From an uncultured Clostridia bacterium (GTDB lineage: Bacteria > Bacillota > Clostridia > Christensenellales > Borkfalkiaceae): DNA of 60,176 bases. The stretch spans positions 1 to 60,176 of the forward strand of contig CALVPX010000052.1 of assembly GCA_944354265.1 (NCBI GenBank), in the 5' to 3' direction. Each line of letters begins with the position of its first letter. The first letter of the stretch is position 1. The notes beneath the pieces were generated by a model, which saw nothing but the letters and a program-made list of their open reading frames with translations, ran no database searches and had not been told where the DNA came from. Both the position numbers and the translations under genes were made by a program. This document shows positions 52,899 to 60,176 of this stretch, in pieces.

Positions 52899-54430
52899 TA
52901 AAGCGGCTCGACAATGTAAAACTTTCAATAACCTGCCCCGAGGGCGATTTAATAAAAATTGCATCACGCAATCTCGGCGCGCCCGTAAAATATTTCAAAA
53001 TATTAAAAAAATCGCTCGATGCCCGCGATAAAAACAATATCTTTTGGATCTATTCAATCGCCTTTTCAAAGGAGGAGGAAATTGAAAGTGCTCCCGCATT
53101 TGAAAAAATTTCCTCAAATCCGCGCGTAGCTGTCGTTGGCAGCGGTCCCGCGGGGCTCATGTGTGCACTCAGGCTGATAGAACACGGATTTAAGCCGTTG
53201 ATTATCGAGCGCGGACAACCTGTTGAAGACCGCCGTGCCACTTGTCAAAAGTTTTATGCGGAGCGCGTGCTCAATGCCGAAAGCAACGTACAGTTTGGCG
53301 AAGGTGGAGCAGGGGCATTCTCGGACGGCAAGCTCAACACACAGACCCACGACGGATATAACCGCGACGTTCTCAAATATTTTGCCAAATTCGGCGCCCC
53401 GGAAGAAATTTTATACCTCAACAAACCTCATGTCGGCAGCGACAATCTTTACAATGTTCTGCGCAATATCCGCTCGTATATAATATCAATCGGCGGAAAA
53501 TTTTTGTTCAATACGCGCGTTGACGGGCTCGAAGTAAAAGACGGTGCCCTTAAAGGGCTCATTGTAACAGATACGGCAAATCGACTGACTGACCATATAC
53601 CTTGCGACGCCACTGTGCTTGCAATAGGTCATTCCGCCCGCGATACGTTTGAAATGCTCAATTCTGCGGGCGTTGAAATGGAGGCGCGGGATTTTGCTGT
53701 GGGTGTGAGGATTGAACACCTCGCCGACGAAATCAGCTATGCGCAGTACGGCAAGAATTATAAATTGTTACCCACGGCCGACTATAAACTCGTCTCGCAT
53801 GCGCACGAGCGCACAGTGTTTACCTTCTGCATGTGCCCGGGCGGCGTAGTAATTCCCGCCGCAAGTGAAGAAGGCGGGGTGGTTGTCAATGGTATGAGCC
53901 TTTACGCGCGCAACGGTGCAAATTCAAATTGCGCCCTCATGGTTCAGATGAGGAAATCAGACTTTGGCGCAGACGATCTGTTTGCCGGCATGCGCTTTCA
54001 GCGCCGGATAGAGCGCAAGGCCTTTGACGTTGGCTGCGGAAATTATAAAGCTCCTGCGATAACTTTCGGCGACTTTGCCGCCGATAAGCTCTCATGTGCT
54101 TTCGGCGACGTTAAACCCACATACGCCGCGGGCGTAACTTATGCGCCCTTGAACGAAGTCTTGCCAAAGGTGGCGGTGGAGGCGCTAAAGGCCGCCGTGC
54201 CCGATATGGATAAAAGGCTGAAGGGCTTTGCTTCGCCCCATGCAGTAATGACGGGGGTGGAGACGCGCTTTTCTTCTCCTGTAAAAATAATAAGGGACGC
54301 ATCCCGTCAAAGCGTGTCGCTTAAAAACCTCTATCCCTGCGGAGAAGGCAGCGGATATTCGGGAGGGATAACCTCATCTGCGGCCGACGGTATACGCACG
54401 GCAGAAGCGCTCTTTGAAAGATTCAAATAA
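52895..54430 (+). CDS. FAD-dependent dehydrogenase-like protein
   Basis: 511 residues. A small N-terminal domain (about 1-75; RLDNVKLSI...LKKSLDARDK) precedes the FAD fold RVAVVGSGPAGLMCALRLIEHG. NVQFGEGGAGAFSDGKLNT and the C-terminal YPCGEGSGYSGGITSSAADG are family signatures of uncharacterised dehydrogenases found widely in Firmicutes and Bacteroidetes. The ATG overlaps the stop of the HI0933-like gene by 4 bp, and the two flavoproteins are probably made together. Confidence 0.88.
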   Translation: MIKRLDNVKLSITCPEGDLIKIASRNLGAPVKYFKILKKSLDARDKNNIFWIYSIAFSKEEEIESAPAFEKISSNPRVAVVGSGPAGLMCALRLIEHGFKPLIIERGQPVEDRRATCQKFYAERVLNAESNVQFGEGGAGAFSDGKLNTQTHDGYNRDVLKYFAKFGAPEEILYLNKPHVGSDNLYNVLRNIRSYIISIGGKFLFNTRVDGLEVKDGALKGLIVTDTANRLTDHIPCDATVLAIGHSARDTFEMLNSAGVEMEARDFAVGVRIEHLADEISYAQYGKNYKLLPTADYKLVSHAHERTVFTFCMCPGGVVIPAASEEGGVVVNGMSLYARNGANSNCALMVQMRKSDFGADDLFAGMRFQRRIERKAFDVGCGNYKAPAITFGDFAADKLSCAFGDVKPTYAAGVTYAPLNEVLPKVAVEALKAAVPDMDKRLKGFASPHAVMTGVETRFSSPVKIIRDASRQSVSLKNLYPCGEGSGYSGGITSSAADGIRTAEALFERFK

Positions 54431-54556
54431 TATAAAAATATCATTGCGTTTTCATATAATCTACACAATGCTTTATTATAATAAAGGCACAAAGACAGGG
54501 AAACAGCAAACGCCTGTAACATCACCCACACTTAACTTTTTTCATATTCTCTCTGA

Positions 54557-54584
54557 AGGACGCGCACCGCAAGGTGCGCGTCCT
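54557..54584 (+). terminator. Terminator after the FAD-protein pair
   Basis: Arms AGGACGCGCACC and GGTGCGCGTCCT around GCAA. It lies about 125 bp after the stop; the intervening DNA holds two TATAAT-like boxes but no gene. Confidence 0.8.
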
Positions 54585-54642
54585 GCTTTGTAAATATTGC
54601 GCTTCGGTTTGTAAATTTATTTTTAAATCATGCGTTTTTTGC

Positions 54643-54671
54643 TTGCAAAGTGCGCGGTGTTATGTTATAAT
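54643..54671 (+). promoter_or_regulatory. tRNA-Glu promoter
   Basis: TTGCAA (54643-54648), 17 bp, TATAAT (54666-54671). The predicted start is about 12 nt before the tRNA. Confidence 0.8.
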
Positions 54672-54689
54672 CACAAAGCAATTGAATTT

Positions 54690-54764
54690 GGCCTTGTGGT
54701 CAAGCGGTTAAGACGGAGCCCTCTCAAGGCTCAATCCCGGGTTCGATTCCCGGCAGGGTCACCA
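54690..54764 (+). tRNA. tRNA-Glu (anticodon CTC)
   Basis: 75 nt including an encoded CCA. The anticodon stem GAGCC/GGCTC encloses the loop CTCTCAA, anticodon CTC. The T-arm GGGTTCGATTCCC is canonical, and the acceptor stem pairs with G-U at the second position. A CTC isoacceptor supplements the usual TTC tRNA-Glu. Confidence 0.95.
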
Positions 54765-54776
54765 AACAAGTTAAAG

Positions 54777-54812
54777 GCGAACCCGTCTCCATCAGGAGAC
54801 GGGTTCGCTTTT
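54777..54812 (+). terminator. tRNA-Glu terminator
   Basis: Arms GCGAACCCGTCTCC and GGAGACGGGTTCGC around ATCA, followed by TTTTAT. Confidence 0.92.
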
Positions 54813-54843
54813 ATCATAAAGCGTAAACATTTTTATATTGCAA

Positions 54844-54872
54844 TTGAAATTTAGCAATTGATATGTTATAAT
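54844..54872 (+). promoter_or_regulatory. Helicase promoter (leaderless GTG)
   Basis: TTGAAA (54844-54849), 17 bp, TATAAT (54867-54872), then 6 nt to the GTG at 54879. There is no ribosome site. Confidence 0.78.
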
Positions 54873-54878
54873 GAATTT

Positions 54879-57527
54879 GTGTTTGAAAATATTGAATTCC
54901 ATGGACAATTCCGCACATATCAGCAAAAAATTTTAGATGGTGCAGATGAATATTTAAAGGACGGCCATATACATATCGTGGCTGCCCCGGGCAGCGGCAA
55001 GACTGTTTTGGGTCTTGAACTTATCAGAAGGCTCAACGTTAAATGTATAATTTTTTCGCCGACTACAACCATACGCAATCAGTGGGGCGAACGCTTTGCC
55101 GAATATTTTCTTGGTGACAGCAGTGCTCAGGATTATATTTCATATGAAATTGCGCATTTAAAGCCCATAACTTCAGTCACTTATCAGGCTCTGCATGCGG
55201 CCATGAAAAATATGGGAGAAGAAAATGTCGAAAATGGTTGCGTTCGCGGAAGTATTATAGAAGAAGTAAAAAGGTGCGGGGTAGGAGCTGTTTGCCTTGA
55301 CGAAGCTCATCATCTGCAAAACGAATGGCAGAAGGCCCTTGAAAATTTTTTACAGGCTGTTAAAGGACAGGTAAAGGTTATTGCCCTCACCGCCACACCG
55401 CCATACGACGCTTCTCCCAACGAGTGGAAGAGGTATATCAATGTCTGCGGCGAGGTGGATGAAGAAATTTTTGTGCCTGAACTTGTTAAGCAGAATACGC
55501 TTTGTCCGCATCAGGATTTTATTTATTTCAATTATCCCACACAGGAAGAGGCAGAATCTTTTGACGCGTACAGGCTGCGCGCCTATTCTGCGGTGCAGGA
55601 ATTGGTTTTGTCAGGCATTTTGCATGAGGCCTATCAATATGTGCTCGGCCGCGCCAATGATTATGATTTTTTGTATTCAAACACATCCGACATTGTCTGT
55701 TTGTTGTCGTCATGTTCTTATGCAGGCATCGCTGTGGATAAAAAACTGATTGGCTCTATAACTGCAAATAAAAATTTGCCTAAGGCCGATATGGCAAGGT
55801 TCGAGCAAACGGTAAATTTTCTTATTAAAGATGAAATTCTGAATGAGGACGGGCGTGTAAGGTGTGCCGAAATTTTTAAGAGATTCGGCCTTACGGAGCG
55901 CGGTGAAGTAAGCTTAAATCTCAACGAAAAACTGAAGAGAAAACTCATCTCATCCGTAGGTAAACTTAAAAGTATTGCTTGCATTGTGCAGAGCGAATAC
56001 GAGGATAAGGGCAGCAATCTTCGCCTTCTCATTCTTACAGACTATATCAAAAAGGAGAGTCTTTCACTTATAGGTACAAATACCTCTCCTGACAGCGTCA
56101 GTCTTGTAAGCGTGTTTGAAGTTGTGCGCAGAACGGGCGTGTGTTGCGGGGCTCTGTCGGGAAGTCTCGTCATTTTGCCGGACAGTTGCGTTCAAGTTTT
56201 GCGGCAACGCGGCATGGAGGTGGACGCGGACAGATTGTCGGGTACCGGCTATTCAGTGTGCAAGTTTGATGGCGACAACCGTCTTAAGGTGCAAATAGTA
56301 AGCGGGCTGTTCGATGAAGGCCTGATAAATGTGCTCATCGGCACCAAGTCGCTTTTGGGTGAAGGGTGGGACGCTCCCTGCGTTAACAGCCTGATTTTGG
56401 CAAGCTTTGTGGGCAGCTTCATGCTTTCAAACCAAATGCGCGGCAGGGCTATTAGGACAGATAAAAATCAGCCGGACAAGACCGCCAACATATGGCATCT
56501 CGTTACGGTTGAGAGGCCTTATATGTTTAAGGAAAAAACGGGCGAAAAGCTTATGTCGCTTGCGTACGAAGATAAAAACAGTTTGCCTTCGTATGATTTC
56601 AGCATCGTTTCGCGCCGCTTTGAATGCTTTGTGGCACCCAATTATGAAACGGGAGAGGTGGAGAGCGGCATAGACCGCGTTACGATTATAAAGCCGCCCT
56701 TCAACGAGAAGGGGATTGCGGCTATTAATGAGAAAATGCTCGGGCTGTCGCGCGATAAGGGCAAAATCAAAGAAGCTTGGAAAAACGCCGTAAAAGGCTC
56801 TGCGCGCCTCAATAACGTCAGCGAAATCCCTAAGGAGGGCAAAGTTCCCGCCTTTGAATTTGTCAACATAGGTTATGCGGTGTTGCTTGCCTGTATATTG
56901 TCGGTTTTTCTCAGCTCGTTTATATCTTCATTCACAAATGCGGCTATTTTATCGAGTGGAAATAATATTCCTATCGCTATAGTGTCTTTAGTTGGCTGTA
57001 TCGTGGCAATAGCATACTTGCGCAATCTTATTTTTCATAAAATCCTGTGCTTCCTTAATCCGGAGCGGTCTGTAAGGACGCTCGTCAAATGCGTGGCGGA
57101 GGTCATGAAAGATAAGGGGATAATTTCTGACGATGCCAACGTTAAGGTGGAGGCAGGCGAGTACGGTCTCTATATTAAAATGGAATTGCTCAACGCCTCC
57201 GTTCATGATCAAAATGTCTTTCATGCGGCCGTAAAACAATTACTTTCGCCTATCGAAAATCCGCGCTATATCATAGTGCCGCGCGGTATATTCGGAAAGC
57301 TTAAATATCGATATGCGCTCGCCTGCCCCGACGTGCTCGGTGCAAAGAGCGAATATGTGCAGTGCTTGGCAAAAAAATTAAAACTGTCGATGGGAAAGGT
57401 GGAGGCCGTCTATACCCGGACGCAAGACGGGCGTAAATTGATACTTGAATGCAGAAAGCGCTCGTATATAACCTATAATTCAGGAACCCTATACGGTATA
57501 AAAAAGCGAATTTCCCATTGGGAATAA
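54879..57527 (+). CDS. SF2 DEAH-box helicase with C-terminal membrane anchor
   Basis: 882 residues from the GTG at 54879; an upstream in-frame TTG would fall inside the promoter. The N-terminal SF2 core has the Q-like RTYQQKIL, Walker A APGSGKT (about 35-41), TTTIRNQW, DEAH at 141-144, LTATPP, and in the second lobe IGTKSLLGEGWDAP and QMRGRAIRTD. About 250 residues between the lobes are unassigned. Two membrane segments follow (about 665-690 and 697-720), then a C-terminal domain of about 160 residues with no recognised motif. No nuclease, methylase or protease motif is visible. A membrane-tethered helicase beside a tRNA suggests a defence or mobile-element role; this is inference. Confidence 0.85.
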   Translation: MFENIEFHGQFRTYQQKILDGADEYLKDGHIHIVAAPGSGKTVLGLELIRRLNVKCIIFSPTTTIRNQWGERFAEYFLGDSSAQDYISYEIAHLKPITSVTYQALHAAMKNMGEENVENGCVRGSIIEEVKRCGVGAVCLDEAHHLQNEWQKALENFLQAVKGQVKVIALTATPPYDASPNEWKRYINVCGEVDEEIFVPELVKQNTLCPHQDFIYFNYPTQEEAESFDAYRLRAYSAVQELVLSGILHEAYQYVLGRANDYDFLYSNTSDIVCLLSSCSYAGIAVDKKLIGSITANKNLPKADMARFEQTVNFLIKDEILNEDGRVRCAEIFKRFGLTERGEVSLNLNEKLKRKLISSVGKLKSIACIVQSEYEDKGSNLRLLILTDYIKKESLSLIGTNTSPDSVSLVSVFEVVRRTGVCCGALSGSLVILPDSCVQVLRQRGMEVDADRLSGTGYSVCKFDGDNRLKVQIVSGLFDEGLINVLIGTKSLLGEGWDAPCVNSLILASFVGSFMLSNQMRGRAIRTDKNQPDKTANIWHLVTVERPYMFKEKTGEKLMSLAYEDKNSLPSYDFSIVSRRFECFVAPNYETGEVESGIDRVTIIKPPFNEKGIAAINEKMLGLSRDKGKIKEAWKNAVKGSARLNNVSEIPKEGKVPAFEFVNIGYAVLLACILSVFLSSFISSFTNAAILSSGNNIPIAIVSLVGCIVAIAYLRNLIFHKILCFLNPERSVRTLVKCVAEVMKDKGIISDDANVKVEAGEYGLYIKMELLNASVHDQNVFHAAVKQLLSPIENPRYIIVPRGIFGKLKYRYALACPDVLGAKSEYVQCLAKKLKLSMGKVEAVYTRTQDGRKLILECRKRSYITYNSGTLYGIKKRISHWE

Positions 57528-57546
57528 GGATATTAAAAAAATACAA

Positions 57547-57569
57547 AGTACTATGCGTGACATAATTAT
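57547..57569. repeat. Dispersed palindrome copy 4
   Basis: AGTACTATG-CGTGA-CATAATTAT, 20 of 23 matches, perfect through the spacer. It lies between the helicase and the 319-residue gene. Confidence 0.6.
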
Positions 57570-57580
57570 GGGGATGTAAT

Positions 57581-58540
57581 ATGAAGAACGGATACAAAGA
57601 GTTTTGCAATAAAGTTATTCGGCTTATACCTTCGTCAAGCTTAAAGGACTATGTGCTTAAAACGGGCTACAAGTTTAATGAAAAGGAGATGCTGAAGATA
57701 ATCCTTGAATATTCTCCTACCTTCGCAAAGCGGCTTGAATTTTTTGAAGCGGCCTCACATGTGTTTTCCGACAGGGAGATGTGCGCCCTTGCAAAAAAGC
57801 GGCTGAAATATGATCGCAATCAGTACAATGCCTTTATGCAGTCGGATAGTAATTGCGTATATGAAGTAGAAATGATATTTTATCCCGGCGCTCCAAAGGA
57901 GGATACATATATCCTTACAACATTTGAAGATGTCGTCACGCTCGTCAATCACTTTGTAAAGTATTACAATGTTAAAGCATGCAAGCGCCGGTCGGCAAGG
58001 TATATCGTCAGAAAAAAGACAACTCTTGCCCCGCTAAAACCGAGCGATCTCGACCGAAAAATCGGGACTTTAGGGATATGTATTCTTGATGAGCATTTTG
58101 ACATAGTTATGCTGCATATGTACAATGCAAGAGGAAGCGAGGTGGCATGCAAGCGCGGTGCCATGTGCAGCGACTGTCAAAGATGTATAGACATGACAGA
58201 GCCGCATTTTCCTCATTTTATAAAAAAATATGATTTAGTTGCATTCTACGACAATCTTATCCTCGACCCGTCGCATATTACCTACGGCATCTTCTGCGGT
58301 GATATGGAGAAGGATGATTACCCGTATGTGATTTTGTTAGATAGCGAATATATAACTCAAAGGAATATTTATTGTCGCGGCGATAATGGGTATTACTGCG
58401 TCTATATTGATCATTCTCATCCGCTCTATTTTGAAATATATAAACCATCAGTTGAGGACGTGCCGAAAAATATTCTCGACGACTATTATTATGCCGCAGA
58501 AAATCTGCGCATAATGGAGAGCGGCGGTCAGCTGAGCTGA
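57581..58540 (+). CDS. Unrecognised 319-residue protein following the helicase
   Basis: No known family was recognised. The first ~95 residues look helical (LKDYVLKTGYKF, YSPTFAKRLEFFEA). The middle is basic (KACKRRSARYIVRKK). A cysteine cluster, CKRGAMCSDCQRC (about 190-202), could bind zinc or a cluster. The last third is rich in Tyr/Asp. There is no signal peptide or membrane segment. A GGGGAT ribosome site precedes the ATG at 57581, 53 bp after the helicase stop with no terminator between, so co-transcription is likely. The stop codon lies inside a hairpin terminator. Confidence 0.75.
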   Translation: MKNGYKEFCNKVIRLIPSSSLKDYVLKTGYKFNEKEMLKIILEYSPTFAKRLEFFEAASHVFSDREMCALAKKRLKYDRNQYNAFMQSDSNCVYEVEMIFYPGAPKEDTYILTTFEDVVTLVNHFVKYYNVKACKRRSARYIVRKKTTLAPLKPSDLDRKIGTLGICILDEHFDIVMLHMYNARGSEVACKRGAMCSDCQRCIDMTEPHFPHFIKKYDLVAFYDNLILDPSHITYGIFCGDMEKDDYPYVILLDSEYITQRNIYCRGDNGYYCVYIDHSHPLYFEIYKPSVEDVPKNILDDYYYAAENLRIMESGGQLS

Positions 58541-58550
58541 CCGCCGCTCT
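58518..58550. terminator. Terminator overlapping the end of the 319-residue gene
   Basis: Sixteen-nt arms (AGAGCGGCGGTCAGCT and AGCTGACCGCCGCTCT) around one G. The hairpin includes the last codons and the stop, between convergent genes. Confidence 0.8.
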
Positions 58551-58563
58551 ATATATAATTGAG

Positions 58564-58977
58564 TTATTTTGTTTCAAAAATCATTATAAGCTGTTTATTT
58601 AGTATGGGCATGGAAATTGTGAATGTGCCCTTTTCTATTACCGTTTTTTGTCTATAGGTGTAGCCAAGCACGCCGATTTCTGCCGTCAGTTCATGCGTTG
58701 TGTCATCGAAAGTGTATTTGCTTGAAAATTCATAGGCCTTTCCGTCCTTCCTTTTGAACAGCACTTTAAGGTCGTTATTTTCGCCAACAATTATGCGAAA
58801 ATATTCGTATTCTTCCAAAAGGTCGGTCTCTCCCAACGTGGCGCGGGTACATTCATAGGTGTTGATGTAGGGGTGGGTCAGGTCTTTGATTGACGAATTT
58901 TCGTCAAGCTTAAAGGCACAGGCAAACAAAATAACAAAAACAGCAAGTACGCATAAAAATGTCGTTCTCTTTTTCAT
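58564..58977 (-). CDS. Small putative lipoprotein, function unknown
   Basis: 137 residues from the ATG at 58977. A hydrophobic signal (about 5-20) ends LFAC, a lipobox-like site with atypical Phe at -2, so lipidation at Cys20 is possible but not certain. The mature part is predominantly beta-type (YFRIIVGENNDLKVLFKR, YEFSSKYTFDD), lipocalin-like in texture but without recognised motifs. No ribosome site is obvious. It is separated from fba by a strong terminator (59011-59040), and its promoter was not found. Confidence 0.68.
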   Translation of the reverse strand: MKKRTTFLCVLAVFVILFACAFKLDENSSIKDLTHPYINTYECTRATLGETDLLEEYEYFRIIVGENNDLKVLFKRKDGKAYEFSSKYTFDDTTHELTAEIGVLGYTYRQKTVIEKGTFTISMPILNKQLIMIFETK

Positions 58978-59010
58978 AAGTGGAGTATGTGCAGTTTTCG
59001 GCAAAATATT

Positions 59011-59040
59011 AAGGCGCCGCCCGTGCGGGCGGCGCCTTTT
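59011..59040 (-). terminator. fba terminator
   Basis: Arms AAGGCGCCGCCCG and CGGGCGGCGCCTT with a 2-nt loop. It lies 14 bp past the fba stop on the minus strand. Confidence 0.85.
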
Positions 59041-59053
59041 ACGCATCTTTGTA

Positions 59054-59920
59054 TTATGCCTTTCCTATGCAACCGAAAATTTCCATCTTTTCCTTGACGG
59101 TGTCCTTGATTGCCTGAGCACCGGGGGCGAGCAGTTTTCTAGGGTCGAATCCCTTGCCTACAAGGTCTTTGCCCTCTTCAACATACCTTCTCGTCGCTGC
59201 TTGGAAGGAGAGCTGACATTCGGTGTTTACGTTTATCTTTGCCACGCCGAGCGATATCGCCTTCTTAATCTGATCGGTGGGAATGCCTGTGCCGCCGTGG
59301 AGGACGAGGGGCATGTCCCCGACTTTTTCCTTGACTGCAGCAAGCGTTTCAAATGAAAGTCCGGGCCAGTTTGCGGGGTATTTGCCGTGTATGTTGCCAA
59401 TGCCTGCGGCAAGCATCGTAACGCCGAGGTCGGCTATTCTCTTGCACTCGTCGGGGTCGGCGCATTCGCCCTTGCCGATAACGCCGTCCTCTTCGCCGCC
59501 TATGGCGCCCACTTCGGCCTCAAGGCTTAAACCAAGCTGTTTGCATACATGTACAAGTTCTGTAGTCTTTGCTACATTTTCTTCAATGGGGAAGTGCGAG
59601 CCGTCGAACATGATGGAGGAGAAGCCCGCCTTTATGCACTTATAGCAGCCCTCGTATGTACCGTGGTCGAGGTGGAGCGCGACGGGAACGGTGATGTTCA
59701 TTTCCTCAATCATTGCCTTTACCATGGCGGCAACTACTTTAAAGCCCGTCATATATTTGCCTGCGCCTTCGGAAACGCCTAAAATAACGGGTGCGCCGAG
59801 TTCCTGCGATGTCTGCAAAATGCTCTTTGTCCATTCAAGGTTGTTGATATTGAACTGACCTACTGCGTACTTGCCTTTAAGCGCCTTTTCAAGCATTTCC
59901 TGTGCTGTAACTAATCCCAT
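59054..59920 (-). CDS. fba: Class II fructose-1,6-bisphosphate aldolase
   Basis: 288 residues. The zinc enzyme of glycolysis and gluconeogenesis. Metal and substrate motifs: ALHLDHGTYEGC (His at the zinc site), SIMFDGSHFPIEEN, EAEVGAIGGEEDG, GNIHGKYP, LVLHGGTGIP and INVNTECQ. The length fits the short class IIB/Gat-like type. GGGAGG precedes the ATG. With pyk it gives two glycolytic genes in the window. Confidence 0.96.
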   Translation of the reverse strand: MGLVTAQEMLEKALKGKYAVGQFNINNLEWTKSILQTSQELGAPVILGVSEGAGKYMTGFKVVAAMVKAMIEEMNITVPVALHLDHGTYEGCYKCIKAGFSSIMFDGSHFPIEENVAKTTELVHVCKQLGLSLEAEVGAIGGEEDGVIGKGECADPDECKRIADLGVTMLAAGIGNIHGKYPANWPGLSFETLAAVKEKVGDMPLVLHGGTGIPTDQIKKAISLGVAKINVNTECQLSFQAATRRYVEEGKDLVGKGFDPRKLLAPGAQAIKDTVKEKMEIFGCIGKA

Positions 59921-59986
59921 AAAAACCTCCCAAGATCATTATAATAAATAATATGGTGTGAAAGCTTGTCTGCCCTTCACATAAAT

Positions 59987-60015
59987 AGTATAAATGTTTT
60001 GCCCTGAAATTTCAA
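59987..60015 (-). promoter_or_regulatory. fba promoter
   Basis: Minus strand TTGAAA (60015-60010), 17 bp, TATACT (59992-59987), giving a leader of about 60 nt. The remaining sequence to 60176 holds no gene. It ends in TTGACT-like sequence that may be the -35 of a plus-strand gene beyond the window. Confidence 0.65.
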
Positions 60016-60176
60016 GAGCATTTTAAAAATAATTTATTTAATTTTGCTTATACTGCATTCATGGGCGCCATAAATCACCACAATTTGTTCATATTGTAAA
60101 CGCGTTGTAAAAATATGGTTGCGCTTACATATTTATCCTGAAAAATAAAAATAATTGTTGACTTGAAAAAACATAT

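Noticed and set aside
54431-54590. Small RNA between two TATAAT-like boxes and the terminator at 54557
   Set aside because: Neither box has an acceptable -35, and the hairpin is explained as the terminator of the flavoprotein operon.
54879-57527. Type I or III restriction subunit
   Set aside because: No nuclease motif (PD-ExK) or methylase partner is visible, and two membrane segments do not fit these enzymes.
60094-60110. Possible CcpA (cre) site at the right end
   Set aside because: Only the left half fits TGWAAnCG; the right half does not, and the gene it would control lies outside the window.

Overview
The window looks like chromosomal core sequence from an uncultured, spore-forming, probably anaerobic member of the Firmicutes (Clostridia). 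Support comes from the sporulation genes spoVAD, spoVAE and yunB, a phenylalanine T-box leader, a large Bacillus/Clostridium-type SRP RNA with an Alu domain, a type A RNase P RNA, a two-subunit iron-sulfur fumarase, and proteins of the 2-hydroxyacyl-CoA dehydratase activator family. No phage, insertion sequence, CRISPR array or rRNA operon was seen. The exact lineage cannot be fixed from the sequence alone.

Layout. 77-2170 (minus): two-component system with a small membrane protein. 2407-5045 (plus): guaB and an AEC-type permease. 5169-7287: spoVAD-spoVAE (minus) diverging from yunB (plus) across 63 bp that carry candidate sigma-G and sigma-E promoters. 7338-12481 (minus): pheST under a T-box, then the two fumarase subunits. 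12561-23524 (plus): CPBP protease, rlmH, M14 peptidase, tadA, prs, pth, mfd, a very divergent PrsA-like lipoprotein, uppP. 23591-25012 (minus): pyk. 25132-35030 (plus): rnpB, degV, an acyltransferase-like gene, a split activator/dehydratase-like pair, a BspA-type lipoprotein, an alpha/beta hydrolase. 35172-38072: small XRE regulator, NatAB-like ABC exporter, and the SRP RNA gene (minus) with a long precursor hairpin. 38248-41145: Mrp ATPase (plus), then the TIGR03915/TIGR03916-type repair pair (minus). 41427-54430 (plus): second two-component system, tcdA, uvrB-methyltransferase-uvrA, XRE membrane regulator, ferritin-like protein, two FAD proteins. 54690-58540 (plus): tRNA-Glu, a membrane-anchored SF2 helicase and an unrecognised gene. 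58564-59920 (minus): putative lipoprotein and class II aldolase.

The regulatory layer is the most unusual part. (i) Several genes have no Shine-Dalgarno sequence and start 5-7 nt after a good -10 box, which predicts leaderless mRNAs. (ii) The same 12-bp palindrome-like site, AAACATTTGTTT, covers the predicted transcription start of both uvrB and the radical-SAM repair pair, consistent with a LexA operator. (iii) Four intergenic copies of a degenerate palindrome AGTACTATG-N5-CATAGTACT are scattered over 22 kb. (iv) The SRP RNA 3' end is embedded in a 65-nt hairpin that competes with helix 1. The best candidate for an undescribed protein system is the SF2 helicase with two C-terminal membrane segments plus its 319-residue neighbour, next to tRNA-Glu. 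Its function is unknown.
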